Source: Amycolatopsis tolypomycina (GTDB taxonomy: Bacteria > Actinomycetota > Actinomycetes > Mycobacteriales > Pseudonocardiaceae). From it: 64,000 nt of DNA. The position numbers and the translations under genes are program-made. Where the stretch lies: positions 248,001 to 312,000 of the forward strand of contig NZ_FNSO01000001.1 in assembly GCF_900105945.1 (NCBI RefSeq), written 5' to 3'. Positions 26,501 to 37,800 of this stretch are shown here, piece after piece. Position 1 is the first letter of the stretch; every line of letters begins with the position of its first letter. Below the pieces are notes generated by a model, which was not told the DNA's origin, did not search any database, and worked only from the letters and a program-made list of their open reading frames with translations.

Positions 26501-29500
26501 GTCAACAGCCCGACCTCGGTGGTGATCGCCGGGGAAGCCCGGGCCCTCGACGAGGTCGTCGAAGCCTTGACCGGTCAGGACGTCCGCGTCCGGCGGGTCG
26601 CCGTCGACTACGGGTCCCACACCAACCAGGTCGAAGCCATCGAGGACCTCCTCGCCGAAACCCTGGCCGGGATCGAGGCGCAGGCTCCGGCGGTCCCGTT
26701 CTTCTCCACGCTCACCGGCGACTGGATCACCGAAGCCGGGGTCGTCGACGGTGGCTACTGGTACCGGAACCTGCGCAACCGGGTCGGCTTCGGCCCGGCG
26801 GTGGCGGAGCTGGTGCGCCGGGGCCACGGCGTGTTCGTCGAGGTCAGCGCGCACCCGGTGCTGGTCCAGCCGCTCAGCGAGATCAGCGACGACGCCGTGG
26901 TGACCGGATCGCTGCGGCGCGACGACGGTGGCCTGCGCCGCCTGCTGACGTCGATGGCCGAGCTGTACGTGCGGGGCGTCGCGCTCGACTGGACCGCGGT
27001 CCTGCCGCAGGCGGGCCGGGTCGACCTGCCGAAGTACGCCTTCGACCACCGGCACTACTGGCTCCGGCCCGCCGAATCCGCCACCGACGCGGCTTCGCTG
27101 GGCCAGGCGGCCGCCGACCACCCGCTGCTGGGCGCGGTCGTCGAGCTGCCGCAGTCCGACGGCCTGGTCTTCACCTCGCGGCTGTCGGTGCGGACGCACC
27201 CGTGGCTGGCCGGCCACGTGGTCGGCGGCGTGGTGATCCTCCCCGGTTCCGGGCTGGCCGAGCTGGCCGTGCGGGCCGGCGACGAAGCCGGCTGCACCGC
27301 GCTCGACGAGCTGATCATCGAGGCGCCGCTGGTCGTGCCCGCCCAGGGCGCGGTCCGCGTCCAGGTCACGCTGAGCGGCCCGGACGAGACCGGCTCACGC
27401 ACGGTGGACGTCTACTCGCGGCGCGACGGCGGCTCGTGGACGCGGCACGCCACCGGCGTGCTGTCGACGGCTCCCGGCCAGGGCACGGCGTTCGACTTCC
27501 GGGCCTGGCCGCCCGCGGACGCCGAGCGCGTCGACGTCGAGACCTTCTACGCAGACCTGGCCGAGCGTGGGTACGGGTACGGGCCGGCGTTCCAGGGCCT
27601 GCGGGCGGCGTGGCGGCGCGGTGACGAGGTGTTCGCCGAGGTCGCCCTCCCCGAGGACCTGCGCAAGGACGCGGGCCGGTTCGGCGTCCACCCGGCACTG
27701 CTCGACGCGGCTTTGCAGGCCGCGACGGTCGGCGCTGAGCCCGGCGAGCCGGTGCTGGCGTTCGCGTGGAACGGCCTGGTCCTGCACGCGGCCGGTGCGT
27801 CGGCGCTGCGGGTCCGGCTCGCGCCGAGTGGCTCGGACGCGCTGTCGGTCGAGGCCGCCGACGAAACCGGCGGCCTGGTCCTGACCATGGACTCGCTGGT
27901 GTCCCGGCCGGTCTCGGCCGAGCAGCTGGGCGCCGCGGGCCACGACGCGATGTTCCGCGTCGACTGGACCGAACTCCCCATGGGCCGGGTGACGGCCACC
28001 GCGGAGGACGCCGAGGTGCTGGAGGTGGTCGCGGGCGACTCGCCGCTGGCGGCGACCACGCGGGTCCTGGAGAAGCTCCAGGCGTGGCTGGCCGAACCCG
28101 AAGCGGAACGCCTGGTCGTCGTCACGCGCGGGGCCGTGCCCGCCGGCGGCGACGGCACGCTGACCGACCCGGCCGCGGCCGCGGTGTGGGGCCTGGTCCG
28201 GTCCGCGCAGGCGGAGCACCCGGACCGGATCGTCCTGCTCGACACTGACGGCGAGATCCCGCTGGGCGCCGTACTGGCCTCCGGTGAGCCGCAGCTCGCG
28301 GTCCGGGGCACGACGCTTCTCGTGCCCCGCCTGGCCCGCGCCACCCGGATCGCGGACGCGCCCGCCGCGTTCGACCCGGACGGGACCGTCCTGATCTCGG
28401 GTGCGGGATCGCTGGGCGCCCTCGTCGCCCGGCACCTGGTCGGCAGGCACGGCGTGCGGAAACTCGTGCTGGCCAGCAGGCAGGGCGCGGACGCCGAGGG
28501 TGCGAAGGACCTGGTCGCCGACCTGGCCGACGCAGATGTGTCCTTTGTGGCCTGTGACGTCTCGGACCGGGACCAGGTGGCCGCGCTGGTCGCGGACCTG
28601 CCGGACCTGACCGGGGTGGTGCACACGGCCGGTGTCTTCGAAGACGGCGTGATCGAGGCGCTGACCCCTGACCAGCTCGCGAACGTCTACGCGGCCAAAG
28701 TCACCGCCGCGCATCACCTCGACGAGCTGACCCGCGACCGGGACCTCGGCGCGTTCGTCGTGTTCTCGTCCGTCGCGGGTGTGCTGGGCGGCGGCGGCCA
28801 GGGCCCGTACGCGGCGGCGAACGCCTTCCTCGACGCGGCCATGGCGAGCCGCCGGGCCGCGGGCCTGCCCGGCCTGTCACTGGCCTGGGGTCTCTGGGAA
28901 CGCAGCAGCGGCATGGCGGCGCACCTCAGCGACGTCGACCACGCGCGGGCGAGCCGCAACGGCGTCCTGGAACTGACCCGCGAAGAGGGCCTGGCGCTGT
29001 TCGACCTCGCGCTGCGGACGGACGAGTCGCTGCTCGTGCCGATCAAGCTCGACCTCGCGGCGATGCGGGCGGGCACGGTCCCGGTCCTGTTCCGCGGCCT
29101 GGTGCGGCCGGCCAGGAGCCAGGTCCGCTCGGTGTCCACTGTGGACGACGGACTGGCCGGGCTCGCCCCGGCCGAGCGGGAGGCGCGGCTCGTCGACCTG
29201 GTGCGCGGGCAGGTCGCGGTCGTGCTCGGCTACGACGGGCCGGACGCGGTGCGCGCGGACACGGCGTTCAAGGACACCGGGTTCGACTCGCTGACGTCGG
29301 TGGAACTGCGCAACCGGCTGCGCCAGGCGACCGGGCTGAAGCTGCCCGCCACGCTGGTCTTCGACTACCCGAACCCCTTGGCGGTGGCGCGGTTCCTGAG
29401 CGCGCGGCTGGTCCCGGAGACCAACGGGCACAACGGGACCAACGGCGACCGGCTGCGGCACGCGCTGGCGTCCGCCGCGACCGAGGAGCCGTCGATCGCC

Positions 29501-29548
29501 GAACTGGGTGTCGACGACCTCGTGCAACTGGCTTTCGGCGACGAGTGA
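14577..29548 (+). CDS. rifB: RifB: rifamycin-type PKS modules 4-6, with an apparent one-base frameshift in ACP4
   Basis: ATG 14577 is preferred over ATG 14550 because GGAGGAAG sits just upstream and the protein then begins with a coiled-coil docking helix. The frame opened here stops at 19517, while a second frame continues the same ACP from 19466 to the TGA at 29548; joined, they give about 4990 residues. Modules: 4 = KS (Cys in TMCSSS), AT methylmalonyl, intact DH ([17 protein letters not shown]), KR, ACP (broken); 5 = KS, AT methylmalonyl, DH without the catalytic His, KR with [10 protein letters not shown]; 6 = KS (SACSSS), AT (GHSQGE but YGSH instead of YASH), DH with full [15 protein letters not shown]. 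The C-terminal tail docks to RifC. In rifamycin, module 4 supplies an alkene and modules 5 and 6 supply hydroxyls. If the frameshift were real, no full RifB and no product would be made. Confidence 0.93.
19461..19470 (+). other. Apparent one-base deletion (frameshift) inside rifB ACP4
   Basis: Up to GCC-CCG at 19461-19466 the upstream frame reads AVLGFTAP, a normal ACP. Past this point it becomes non-homologous and stops at 19517. Reading the G at 19466 a second time gives GAG-CTG-GCC-CAG and the expected ACP continuation ending in [14 protein letters not shown]. One missing G between 19466 and 19467 explains everything, and a sequencing error is the simplest reason. A natural mutation is possible but would inactivate the whole pathway. 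Confidence 0.9.
21860..22180 (+). repeat. Near-identical tract in AT5, paired with 31800-32120
   Basis: Hand alignment to 31800-32120 gives about nine mismatches in 321 bp, with a perfect run of more than 100 bp. Both copies use unusual T-ending codons (TTG, GCT, CAT, AGT). This points to recent gene conversion or duplication between AT5 and AT7. Confidence 0.85.
24140..24150 (+). repeat. Recurring short palindrome TCCACTGTGGA in KR-ACP linkers
   Basis: TCCACTGTGGA, or TCCACAGTGGA, recurs at 597-607, 24140-24150, 29135-29145, 39329-39339, 44660-44670, 49766-49776 and 51264-51274. Each copy encodes Ser-Thr-Val-(Asp/Glu). Five copies lie in KR-ACP linkers, but the first is in the RifA ligase domain and the last in RifG, so shared ancestry does not explain them all. 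Ending the Thr codon in T or A is unusual for this DNA. Confidence 0.7.
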
Positions 29549-29561
29549 TGGGGAGCAAGTG

Positions 29562-32500
29562 GTGAGTGCGTCGTATGAAAAGGTCGTCGAGGCGCTGCGG
29601 AAGTCCCTCGAAGAGGTCGGCACGCTGAAGAAGCGGGTCGACGCCGCCCGCGAGCCGATCGCGATCGTCGGCATGGCCTGCCGGCTGCCCGGCGGCGTCA
29701 CCGGACCCGGCGACCTGTGGCGGTTGGTCGCCGAGGGCGGCGACGCCGTCTCGGAGTTCCCGGCCGACCGCGGTTGGGACCTGGAGAACCTGTTCGACCC
29801 GGACCCCGACCACGCGGGCACGTCGTACACCGACCGCGGTGGCTTCCTCCACGACGCGGCCCTGTTCGACCCGGGCTTCTTCGGGATCTCGCCGCGCGAG
29901 GCACTGGCCATGGACCCGCAGCAGCGGCTGCTCCTGGAGGCGTCCTGGGAAGCACTGGAAGGCGTCGGCCTCGACCCGACGTCGCTGCAGGGCACCGACG
30001 TCGGCGTGTTCACCGGCGCCGGCGGCTCGGGCTACGGCGGTGGCCTGGCCGGGCCGGAGATGCAGAGCTTCGCGGGCACCGGGCTGGCGTCGAGCGTGGC
30101 GTCGGGCCGGGTGTCCTACGTCTTCGGGTTCGAAGGCCCGGCGGTCACGATCGACACGGCGTGCTCGTCGTCGCTGGTCGCGATGCACCTCGCCGCGCAG
30201 GCGCTGCGGCGGGGCGACTGCTCGATGGCCCTCGCGAGCGGCGCGATGGTGATGTCGGGCCCCGACTCCTTCGTCGTCTTCTCGCGGCAGCGGGGCCTGG
30301 CCGCCGACGGCCGGTGCAGGGCCTTCGCCTCGGGTGCCGACGGCATGGTGCTCGCCGAGGGCATCAGCGTCGTCGTGCTGGAACGGCTGTCGGTCGCCCG
30401 GCAGCGCGGGCACCACGTCCTCGCCGTCCTGCGCGGCAGCGCGGTGAACCAGGACGGCGCGTCCAACGGCCTCACCGCCCCGAACGGCCCTTCGCAGCAG
30501 CGCGTCATCCGCGCCGCGCTGGCCGACGCCGGACTCGGACCGTCCGATGTGGACCTTGTCGAGGCGCACGGGACCGGCACGAGCCTCGGCGATCCGATCG
30601 AGGCGCAGGCGCTGCTGGCCACCTACGGTCAGGAGCGCGAGACGCCGTTGTGGCTCGGCTCGCTGAAGTCGAACATCGGCCACACCCAGGCCGCCGCGGG
30701 CGTGGCCAGCGTGATCAAGGTCGTCCAGGCGCTGCGGCACGGCGTCATGCCGCCGACCCTGCACGTCGACGAGCCCACCGCGCAGGTCGACTGGTCCGAG
30801 GGTGCGGTCTCGTTGCTGACGGAAGCCCGGGACTGGCCGCGCGGCTCGCGGCCGCGCCGGGCCGGGGTGTCGTCGTTCGGCGTCAGCGGCACGAACGTGC
30901 ACCTGATCATCGAAGAAGCGCCCGAGGAGCCCGCGGTCGCGGTGCCGTCGTCCCCGGACGTCGTCCCGCTGGTGGTGTCCGCGCGCAGCACCGGTTCCCT
31001 GGCCGGGCAGGCCGAACGGCTGACCGGGGTGGACGTGCCACTGGGGCAGCTCGCCGGGGCGCTCGTGTCCGGGCGCGCGGTGCTGGAGGAACGCGCGGTC
31101 GTCGTGGCCGGTTCGGAGGCGGAAGCCCGCGCGGGCCTCGGTGCCCTGGCCCGCGGTGCGGCCGCGCCTGGTGTCGTGACCGGGACGGCGGGCAAGCCGG
31201 GCAAGGTCGTCTGGGTGTTCCCGGGCCAGGGGACGCAGTGGGCCGGCATGGGCCGGGAGCTCCTCGACGCGTCGCCGGTGTTCGCCGAGCGGATCAAGGA
31301 GTGCGCGGCCGCCCTGGACCAGTGGACCGACTGGTCGCTGCTCGACGTCCTGAGCGGTGACGGCGACCTGGACCGCGTCGACGTGCTCCAGCCCGCGTGT
31401 TTCGCGGTGATGGTGGGGCTGGCCGCGGTGTGGGAGTCCGTGGGGGTACGGCCGGACGCGGTGCTCGGGCACTCCCAAGGTGAGATCGCGGCCGCCTGCG
31501 TCTCGGGGGCGTTGTCGCTGGACGACGCGGCGAAGGTGGTGGCCCTGCGCAGCCGGGCGATCGCCGCGCAGCTGTCCGGCCGCGGTGGCATGGCGTCGGT
31601 GCAGTTGGGCCACGACGAGGTGGCTGCCCGGCTGGCGCCGTGGGAGGGCCGTGTCGAGATCGCGGCAGTCAACGGTCCCGCCTCGGTCGTGATCGCGGGT
31701 GACGCCGAAGCGCTCACCGAGGCCGTCGAAGCTCTCGGTGGTCGGCGGGTCGCCGTGGACTACGCGTCCCACACCCGGCACGTCGAGGACATCCGCGACA
31801 CGCTCGCCGAGACCTTGGCCGGGATCGAGGCGCAGGCGCCCGTGGTGCCGTTCTTTTCGACGGTGACCGGTGAATGGGTGCAGGGCGGTGTCCTGGACGG
31901 CGGTTACTGGTACCGGAACTTGCGTAACCAGGTTGGGTTCGGCGCTGCGGTCGAGGCGTTGATCGAGCAGGGGCATGGCGTGTTCGTCGAGGTCAGTGCG
32001 CACCCGGTGCTGGTGCAGTCGATCAGTGAACTCGCCGATGCCGTTGGGACGCTGCGGCGGGACGACGGCGGGTTGCGGCGGCTGCTGACGTCGATGGCGG
32101 AGCTGTTCGTCCGCGGCGTCGACGTGGACTGGACGACGCTGGTGCCGCCCGCGCGCGTCGACCTGCCGACGTACGCCTTCGACCACCAGCACTTCTGGCT
32201 CCGGCCGGCCGAGCAGGCGGACGCCGTCTCGCTCGGCCAGGCACCGGCCGGGCACCCGCTGCTCGGCGCGGTCGTGCCGCTGCCGCAGTCGGACGGCCTG
32301 GTGTTCACCTCGCGCCTGTCGCTGCGGACACACCCCTGGCTGGCCGACCACACCATCGGCGGCGTGGTGCTCTTCCCCGGCACCGGCCTGGTCGAACTGG
32401 CCGTGCGGGCCGGCGACGAAGCCGGCTGCCCGGTGCTGGACGAACTCGTCACCGAAGCGCCGCTCGTCGTGCCCGCCCCGGGCGTCAGCGTCCAGGTCAC

Positions 32501-34778
32501 GGTGAGCGGCCCGGACCAGAACGGCTCCCGCACGGTCGACATCCACTCCCGGCGCGACGACGTGTGGACGCGGCACGCGACCGGCACGGTCTCGGCGACG
32601 CCGGGCCCGACCGGCGGCTTCGACTTCACCGCGTGGCCGCCCCCGGGCGGGCAGCGCGTCGAGATCGGCGGCTTCTACGAGGACCTCGCCGAACGCGGAT
32701 ATGCGTACGGGCCGCTGTTCCAGGGCGTGCGGGCGGTGTGGCAACGCGACGGCGAGGTCTTCGCCGAGGTCGCCCTGCCCGACGACCGCCGGGAGGACGC
32801 CGCCCGGTTCGGCCTCCACCCCGCGTTGCTCGACGCGGCTTTGCAGACCGGGACGATCGCCGCGGCCGCGTCGGGGCAGCCCGGGAAATCCGTGATGCCG
32901 TTCTCGTGGAACCGGCTGGCGCTGCACGCCGTGGGCGCCGCGGGGCTGCGGGTCCGGGTCGCGCCCGGCGGGCCGGACGCGCTGACCGTCGAGGCCGCCG
33001 ACGAGACCGGCGCCCCGGTGCTCACCATGGACTCGCTGATCCTGCGCGAGGTCGCTCTCGACCAGCTCGACACCGCGCGCACCGGCTCGCTGTACCGGGT
33101 GGACTGGCCCGAACTGACCATTGTGGACAGTGTGGCGCCTGCCGGGCAGGCCGAGGTGCTGGAAGCGGTCGGCGGGGAGCCCCTGGTCCTGACCACCCGG
33201 GTGCTGGAAGCCGTGCAGGCGTTCCTCGCCGAGGCGGCGGAAGACGCCCGGCTGGTCGTGGTGACCCGCGGTGCCGTCCGCGAGGTGACCGACCCGGCCG
33301 GGGCCGCGGTGTGGGGCCTGGTCCGGGCCGCCCAGTCGGAGAACCCCGACCGGATCGTGCTGCTCGACACCGACGGCGACGTGCCGCTGGAAGCCGCGCT
33401 GGCGACCGGCGAGCCGCAGCTCGCGTGGCGCGGGACCACGTTCTCGGTGCCCCGGCTCGCCCGCGTCACCGAACCGGCCGAGACACCGCTGACGTTCCGG
33501 CCGGACGGGACGGTCCTCGTCTCCGGCGGCGGGACGCTGGGTGCGCTGGCCGCCCGCGCGCTGGTCACCCGGCACGACGTCCGGCGCCTGGTCCTGGCCA
33601 GCCGGCGCGGGCCGGACGCCGAGGGCGTCGAAGACCTCGTCACCGAGCTGACCGGGCACGGCGCGTCCGTGTCCGTGGTGGCCTGCGACGTCGCCGACCG
33701 CGACCAGGTGGCCGCGCTGCTCGCGGACCACCCGGTGACGGCGGTGGTGCACACGGCGGGCGTGTTCGACGCCGGTGTCACCGGCGCACTGACCCGGGAC
33801 CGGCTGGCCAAGGTGTTCGCCCCCAAGGTCGACGCGGTCCGCCACCTCGACGAGCTGACCGGAGACCTCGACGCGTTCATCGTCTACTCGTCCGCCTCCT
33901 CGATCTTCATGGGCGCGGGCAGCGGCGGGTACGCGGCAGCGAACGCCTTCCTCGACGGCCTGATGGCCGCCCGCCGCGCGGCCGGCCGCCCCGGGCTTTC
34001 GCTGGCCTGGGGCCCGTGGGAGCAGCTCACCGGCATGGCCGGCACCATCGACGACCTGACCCTGGCCCGGATGAGCCGTCGTGAAGGCCGCGGCGGCGTG
34101 CGGGCGCTCGGGTCCGCCGAGGGCATGGAGCTGTTCGACGCGGCCCTCGCGGCCGGGGAAGCCCTGCTGGTGCCGATCGAGCTCGACCTCCGCGAAGTGC
34201 GGGCCGACGCGGCCGCCGGCGGCACCGTGCCGCACCTGCTGCGCGGGCTCGTCCGGGCGGGCAGGCAGGCGGCACGCACGGCACCGGGCGAGGACGGCGG
34301 CCTGGCCCGCAAGCTCGCCGGGCTCACCGTGGCCGACCAGGAAAAGCTGCTGCTCGACCTCGTCCGCGGCCAGGTCGCCATCGTGCTCGGGCACGCCGGC
34401 AGCTCCGGCGTCCGCGCGGACGCGGCGTTCAAGGACGCCGGCTTCGACTCGCTGACGTCTGTGGAGCTGCGCAACCGGCTGCGCGAGGCCACCGGCCTGA
34501 AACTGCCCGCGACGCTGGTCTTCGACCACCCGAACCCCCTGGCGCTGGCCCGGCACCTGCGCACCGAACTGGCCGTCGAGGAGGCGTCCCCGGCCGACGC
34601 GGTGCTGGCCGGCCTCGCCGGGCTGGAGACGGCCATCGCGGCCGCCTCGGACGGCGACCGGATCGCCGCCCGGCTGCGGGAACTGCTCAAGGCGGCGGAA
34701 GCCCGGCCGAGCACCTCCGACGATCTCGACACGGCCAGCGACGAGGAGCTCTTCGCCCTCGTCGACGGGCTCGACTGA
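29562..34778 (+). CDS. rifC: RifC: rifamycin-type PKS module 7
   Basis: This is a single-module PKS protein of 1738 residues. Two tandem GTG codons (29559, 29562) follow GGGGAG; the second has the better spacing and gives the N terminus MSASYEK, a docking coiled coil. It begins 13 bp after the rifB stop. Domains: KS about 32-453 (TACSSS), AT 547-853 (GHSQGE, YASH, methylmalonyl), DH 893-1163 with complete-looking [10 protein letters not shown] and LLDAALQ, KR 1313-1486 with [15 protein letters not shown] about 1580-1667, then an acidic docking tail. The rifamycin scaffold keeps a hydroxyl at this position, so the DH appears intact yet should be silent. Its AT C-terminal third is nearly identical in DNA to that of module 5. 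Confidence 0.96.
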   Translation: MSASYEKVVEALRKSLEEVGTLKKRVDAAREPIAIVGMACRLPGGVTGPGDLWRLVAEGGDAVSEFPADRGWDLENLFDPDPDHAGTSYTDRGGFLHDAALFDPGFFGISPREALAMDPQQRLLLEASWEALEGVGLDPTSLQGTDVGVFTGAGGSGYGGGLAGPEMQSFAGTGLASSVASGRVSYVFGFEGPAVTIDTACSSSLVAMHLAAQALRRGDCSMALASGAMVMSGPDSFVVFSRQRGLAADGRCRAFASGADGMVLAEGISVVVLERLSVARQRGHHVLAVLRGSAVNQDGASNGLTAPNGPSQQRVIRAALADAGLGPSDVDLVEAHGTGTSLGDPIEAQALLATYGQERETPLWLGSLKSNIGHTQAAAGVASVIKVVQALRHGVMPPTLHVDEPTAQVDWSEGAVSLLTEARDWPRGSRPRRAGVSSFGVSGTNVHLIIEEAPEEPAVAVPSSPDVVPLVVSARSTGSLAGQAERLTGVDVPLGQLAGALVSGRAVLEERAVVVAGSEAEARAGLGALARGAAAPGVVTGTAGKPGKVVWVFPGQGTQWAGMGRELLDASPVFAERIKECAAALDQWTDWSLLDVLSGDGDLDRVDVLQPACFAVMVGLAAVWESVGVRPDAVLGHSQGEIAAACVSGALSLDDAAKVVALRSRAIAAQLSGRGGMASVQLGHDEVAARLAPWEGRVEIAAVNGPASVVIAGDAEALTEAVEALGGRRVAVDYASHTRHVEDIRDTLAETLAGIEAQAPVVPFFSTVTGEWVQGGVLDGGYWYRNLRNQVGFGAAVEALIEQGHGVFVEVSAHPVLVQSISELADAVGTLRRDDGGLRRLLTSMAELFVRGVDVDWTTLVPPARVDLPTYAFDHQHFWLRPAEQADAVSLGQAPAGHPLLGAVVPLPQSDGLVFTSRLSLRTHPWLADHTIGGVVLFPGTGLVELAVRAGDEAGCPVLDELVTEAPLVVPAPGVSVQVTVSGPDQNGSRTVDIHSRRDDVWTRHATGTVSATPGPTGGFDFTAWPPPGGQRVEIGGFYEDLAERGYAYGPLFQGVRAVWQRDGEVFAEVALPDDRREDAARFGLHPALLDAALQTGTIAAAASGQPGKSVMPFSWNRLALHAVGAAGLRVRVAPGGPDALTVEAADETGAPVLTMDSLILREVALDQLDTARTGSLYRVDWPELTIVDSVAPAGQAEVLEAVGGEPLVLTTRVLEAVQAFLAEAAEDARLVVVTRGAVREVTDPAGAAVWGLVRAAQSENPDRIVLLDTDGDVPLEAALATGEPQLAWRGTTFSVPRLARVTEPAETPLTFRPDGTVLVSGGGTLGALAARALVTRHDVRRLVLASRRGPDAEGVEDLVTELTGHGASVSVVACDVADRDQVAALLADHPVTAVVHTAGVFDAGVTGALTRDRLAKVFAPKVDAVRHLDELTGDLDAFIVYSSASSIFMGAGSGGYAAANAFLDGLMAARRAAGRPGLSLAWGPWEQLTGMAGTIDDLTLARMSRREGRGGVRALGSAEGMELFDAALAAGEALLVPIELDLREVRADAAAGGTVPHLLRGLVRAGRQAARTAPGEDGGLARKLAGLTVADQEKLLLDLVRGQVAIVLGHAGSSGVRADAAFKDAGFDSLTSVELRNRLREATGLKLPATLVFDHPNPLALARHLRTELAVEEASPADAVLAGLAGLETAIAAASDGDRIAARLRELLKAAEARPSTSDDLDTASDEELFALVDGLD
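31800..32120 (+). repeat. Near-identical tract in AT7, paired with 21860-22180
   Basis: This is the second copy of the tract in AT5. A less similar version lies in AT8 (about 37060-37400). The match ends sharply at the same base (22180 and 32120), at the C-terminal edge of the AT. Confidence 0.85.
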
Positions 34779-34810
34779 AACCGCACACGTGAGACTGGGA
34801 GTTGAGATCA

Positions 34811-37800
34811 GTGGCTGACGAGGGACAGCTCCGCGACTACCTCAAGCGGGCCATCGCCGACGCCCGCGACGCCCGCACGCGGCTGCGCGAGGTCGAGGAC
34901 CAGGCGCGGGAGCCGATCGCCATCGTCGCCATGGCGTGCCGGTACCCGGGCGGCGTCGCCTCGCCCGAGGACCTGTGGCGGCTGGTGGCCGACGGCGTCG
35001 ACGCCGTCACCGCGTTCCCCGGCGACCGCGGCTGGGACGTCGACGGGCTCGTCGACCCCGACCCCGACCGCCCGGGCACGACGTACACCGACCAGGGCGG
35101 CTTCCTCCACGACGCGGGGCTCTTCGACGCCGGGTTCTTCGGGATCTCGCCGCGGGAAGCCGTCGCGATGGACCCGCAGCAGCGGCTGCTGCTGGAAACG
35201 TCGTGGGAGGCCATCGAGCGCACCGGCACCGACCCGCGTTCGCTGAAGGGCAGCGACGTCGGCGTGTTCACCGGCGTCGCGAGCATGGGCTACGGCGCCG
35301 GCGGCGGCACGGTCGCCCCGGAACTCGAGGGGTTCGTCGGCACCGGGGCGGCGCCGTGCATCGCGTCCGGCCGGGTGTCGTACGTCCTCGGCTTCGAGGG
35401 CCCGGCGGTCACCGTCGACACCGGGTGCTCGTCGTCGCTGGTCGCCATGCACCTCGCCGCGCAGGCCCTGCGCCGCGGCGACTGCTCGATGGCGCTGGCC
35501 GGCGGCGCGATGGTGATGGCCCAGCCCGGTTCCTTCGTGTCCTTCTCCCGGCAGCGCGGGCTCGCCAGGGACGGGCGCTGCAAGGCCTTCGCGGACAGCG
35601 CCGACGGCATGGGGCTGGCCGAGGGCGTCGGCGTCATCGCGCTGGAACGGCTGTCGGTCGCCCGCGAGCGCGGGCATCGCGTGCTGGCGGTGCTGCGCGG
35701 CATCGCGGTCAACTCCGACGGCGCCTCGAACGGCCTGACCGCGCCCAACGGCCCGTCCCAGCAGCGGGTGATCCGCGCCGCCCTCGCCGAAGCCGGGCTT
35801 TCACCGTCCGATGTAGACGCCGTCGAAGGCCACGGCACGGGCACGACCCTGGGTGACCCGATCGAGGCGCAGGCCCTGCTGGCCACCTACGGCAAGGACC
35901 GCGAGACACCGTTGTGGCTCGGTTCGATCAAGTCGAACCTCGGGCACACCCAGGCCGCGGCGGGCGTGGCCAGCGTGATCAAGATGGTCGAGGCGCTGCG
36001 GCACGGCGTGCTGCCCCCGACCCTGCACGTCGACCAGCCGTCCACCGAGGTCGACTGGTCGGCCGGCGCGGTTTCGCTGCTGACGGAGGCGCGGGAGTGG
36101 CCGCGCGACGGCCGTCCGCGCCGGGCCGGGGTCTCGTCGTTCGGGATCAGCGGGACCAACGCGCACCTCATCCTGGAAGAAGCGCCCGAGGAGGAGACCG
36201 CTCCGGCCGAAGCCGTCGCCGGTGTCGTGCCGATCGTGGTGTCGGCCCGCGGGGCACTGGCCGGTCAGGCCGGGCGGCTGGCCGCGTTCCTCCGCGAATC
36301 CGACGCGCCCCTGCCCGCCGTCGCCGGGTCGCTGGTCGCCGGCCGCTCCCGGTTCGACGACCGGGCCGTCGTGGTGGCGGGCAGCCGGGACGAGGCCGTG
36401 ACGAGCCTGGAAGCGTTGGCTCGCGGGGAAAACACGGCCGCGGTCACCGGTCGGGTGGGTGCGCCGGGCAAGGTCGTGTGGGTGTTCCCGGGCCAGGGCT
36501 CGCAGTGGGTCGGCATGGGCCGGGAGCTCCTCGACGCGTCGCCGGTGTTCGCCGAGCGGATCAAGGAGTGCGCGGCCGCCCTCGAACCGTGGATCGACTG
36601 GTCGCTGCTCGACGTCCTCCGTGGTGAGGGCGACCTCGAGCGGGTCGATGTCCTGCAGCCCGCGTGCTTTGCGGTGATGGTCGGCCTGGCCGCGGTGTGG
36701 TCCTCGGCCGGGGTGGTTCCCGATGCCGTGCTCGGCCATTCGCAGGGCGAGATCGCCGCCGCGTGCGTGTCGGGTGCGTTGTCGCTCGAGGACGCGGCGA
36801 AGGTGGTCGCGTTGCGCAGCCAGTCCATCGCGGCGAAGCTGGCCGGCCGCGGTGGGATGGCGTCGGTCGCGCTGAGCGAGGAAGACGCCGTCGCCCGCTT
36901 GGCGCCGTGGGCCGACCGGGTCGAGGTGGCCGCGGTCAACGGCCCGTCGTCGGTGGTGATCGCGGGTGATGCCGAAGCTCTCACTGAGGCTGTCGAGGTC
37001 CTCGGCGGACGGCGGGTGGCGGTGGACTACGCGTCCCACACCCGGCACGTCGAGGACCTCGAGGGCACTCTCGCCGAGACTCTGGCTGGGATCGAGGCGC
37101 AGGCGCCGGTGGTGCCGTTCTTCTCGACGGTCACCGGCGAATGGGTGCGGGACGGTGTCCTGGATGGCGGTTATTGGTACCGGAACCTGCGCAACCAGGT
37201 CCGCTTCGGCTCGGCGGTGCAGACACTGATCGAGCAAGGGCACGGCGTGTTCGTCGAGGTCAGCGCTCACCCGGTGCTGGTGCAGCCGATCAGTGAACTC
37301 GCTGACGCCGTCGGGACATTGCGGCGGGACGACGGCGGCCTCCGGCGGCTGCTGACTTCGATGGCGGAGCTGTTCGTCCGCGGCGTCGACGTCGACTGGA
37401 CGACCTTCGTGCCGCCCGCCCGCGTCGACCTGCCGACGTACGCCTTCGACCACCGGCACTACTGGCTGCGGTACGTCGAGACGGCGGCCGACGCGGCGGG
37501 TCCGGTGGTGCGGCTGCCGCAGACCGGCGGCCTGGTCTTCACCTCCCGGTGGTCGCTGAAGACGCAGCCGTGGCTGGCCGAGCACGCCCTGGACGAAATC
37601 ATCGTCGTGCCCGGCGCGGCACTGGCCGAGCTGGCCATCCGGGCGGGCGACGAGGCCGGGACCCCGGTGCTGGACGAACTCGTCGTCGAGGCGCTGCCGA
37701 TCGTGCCCGAGCGCGGCGCGATCCGGGTGCAGGTCATGGTGGGCGGGCCGGACGAAAACGGTCTACGCCCCCTGGAGGTGTACTCCCAGCCCGACGACGC

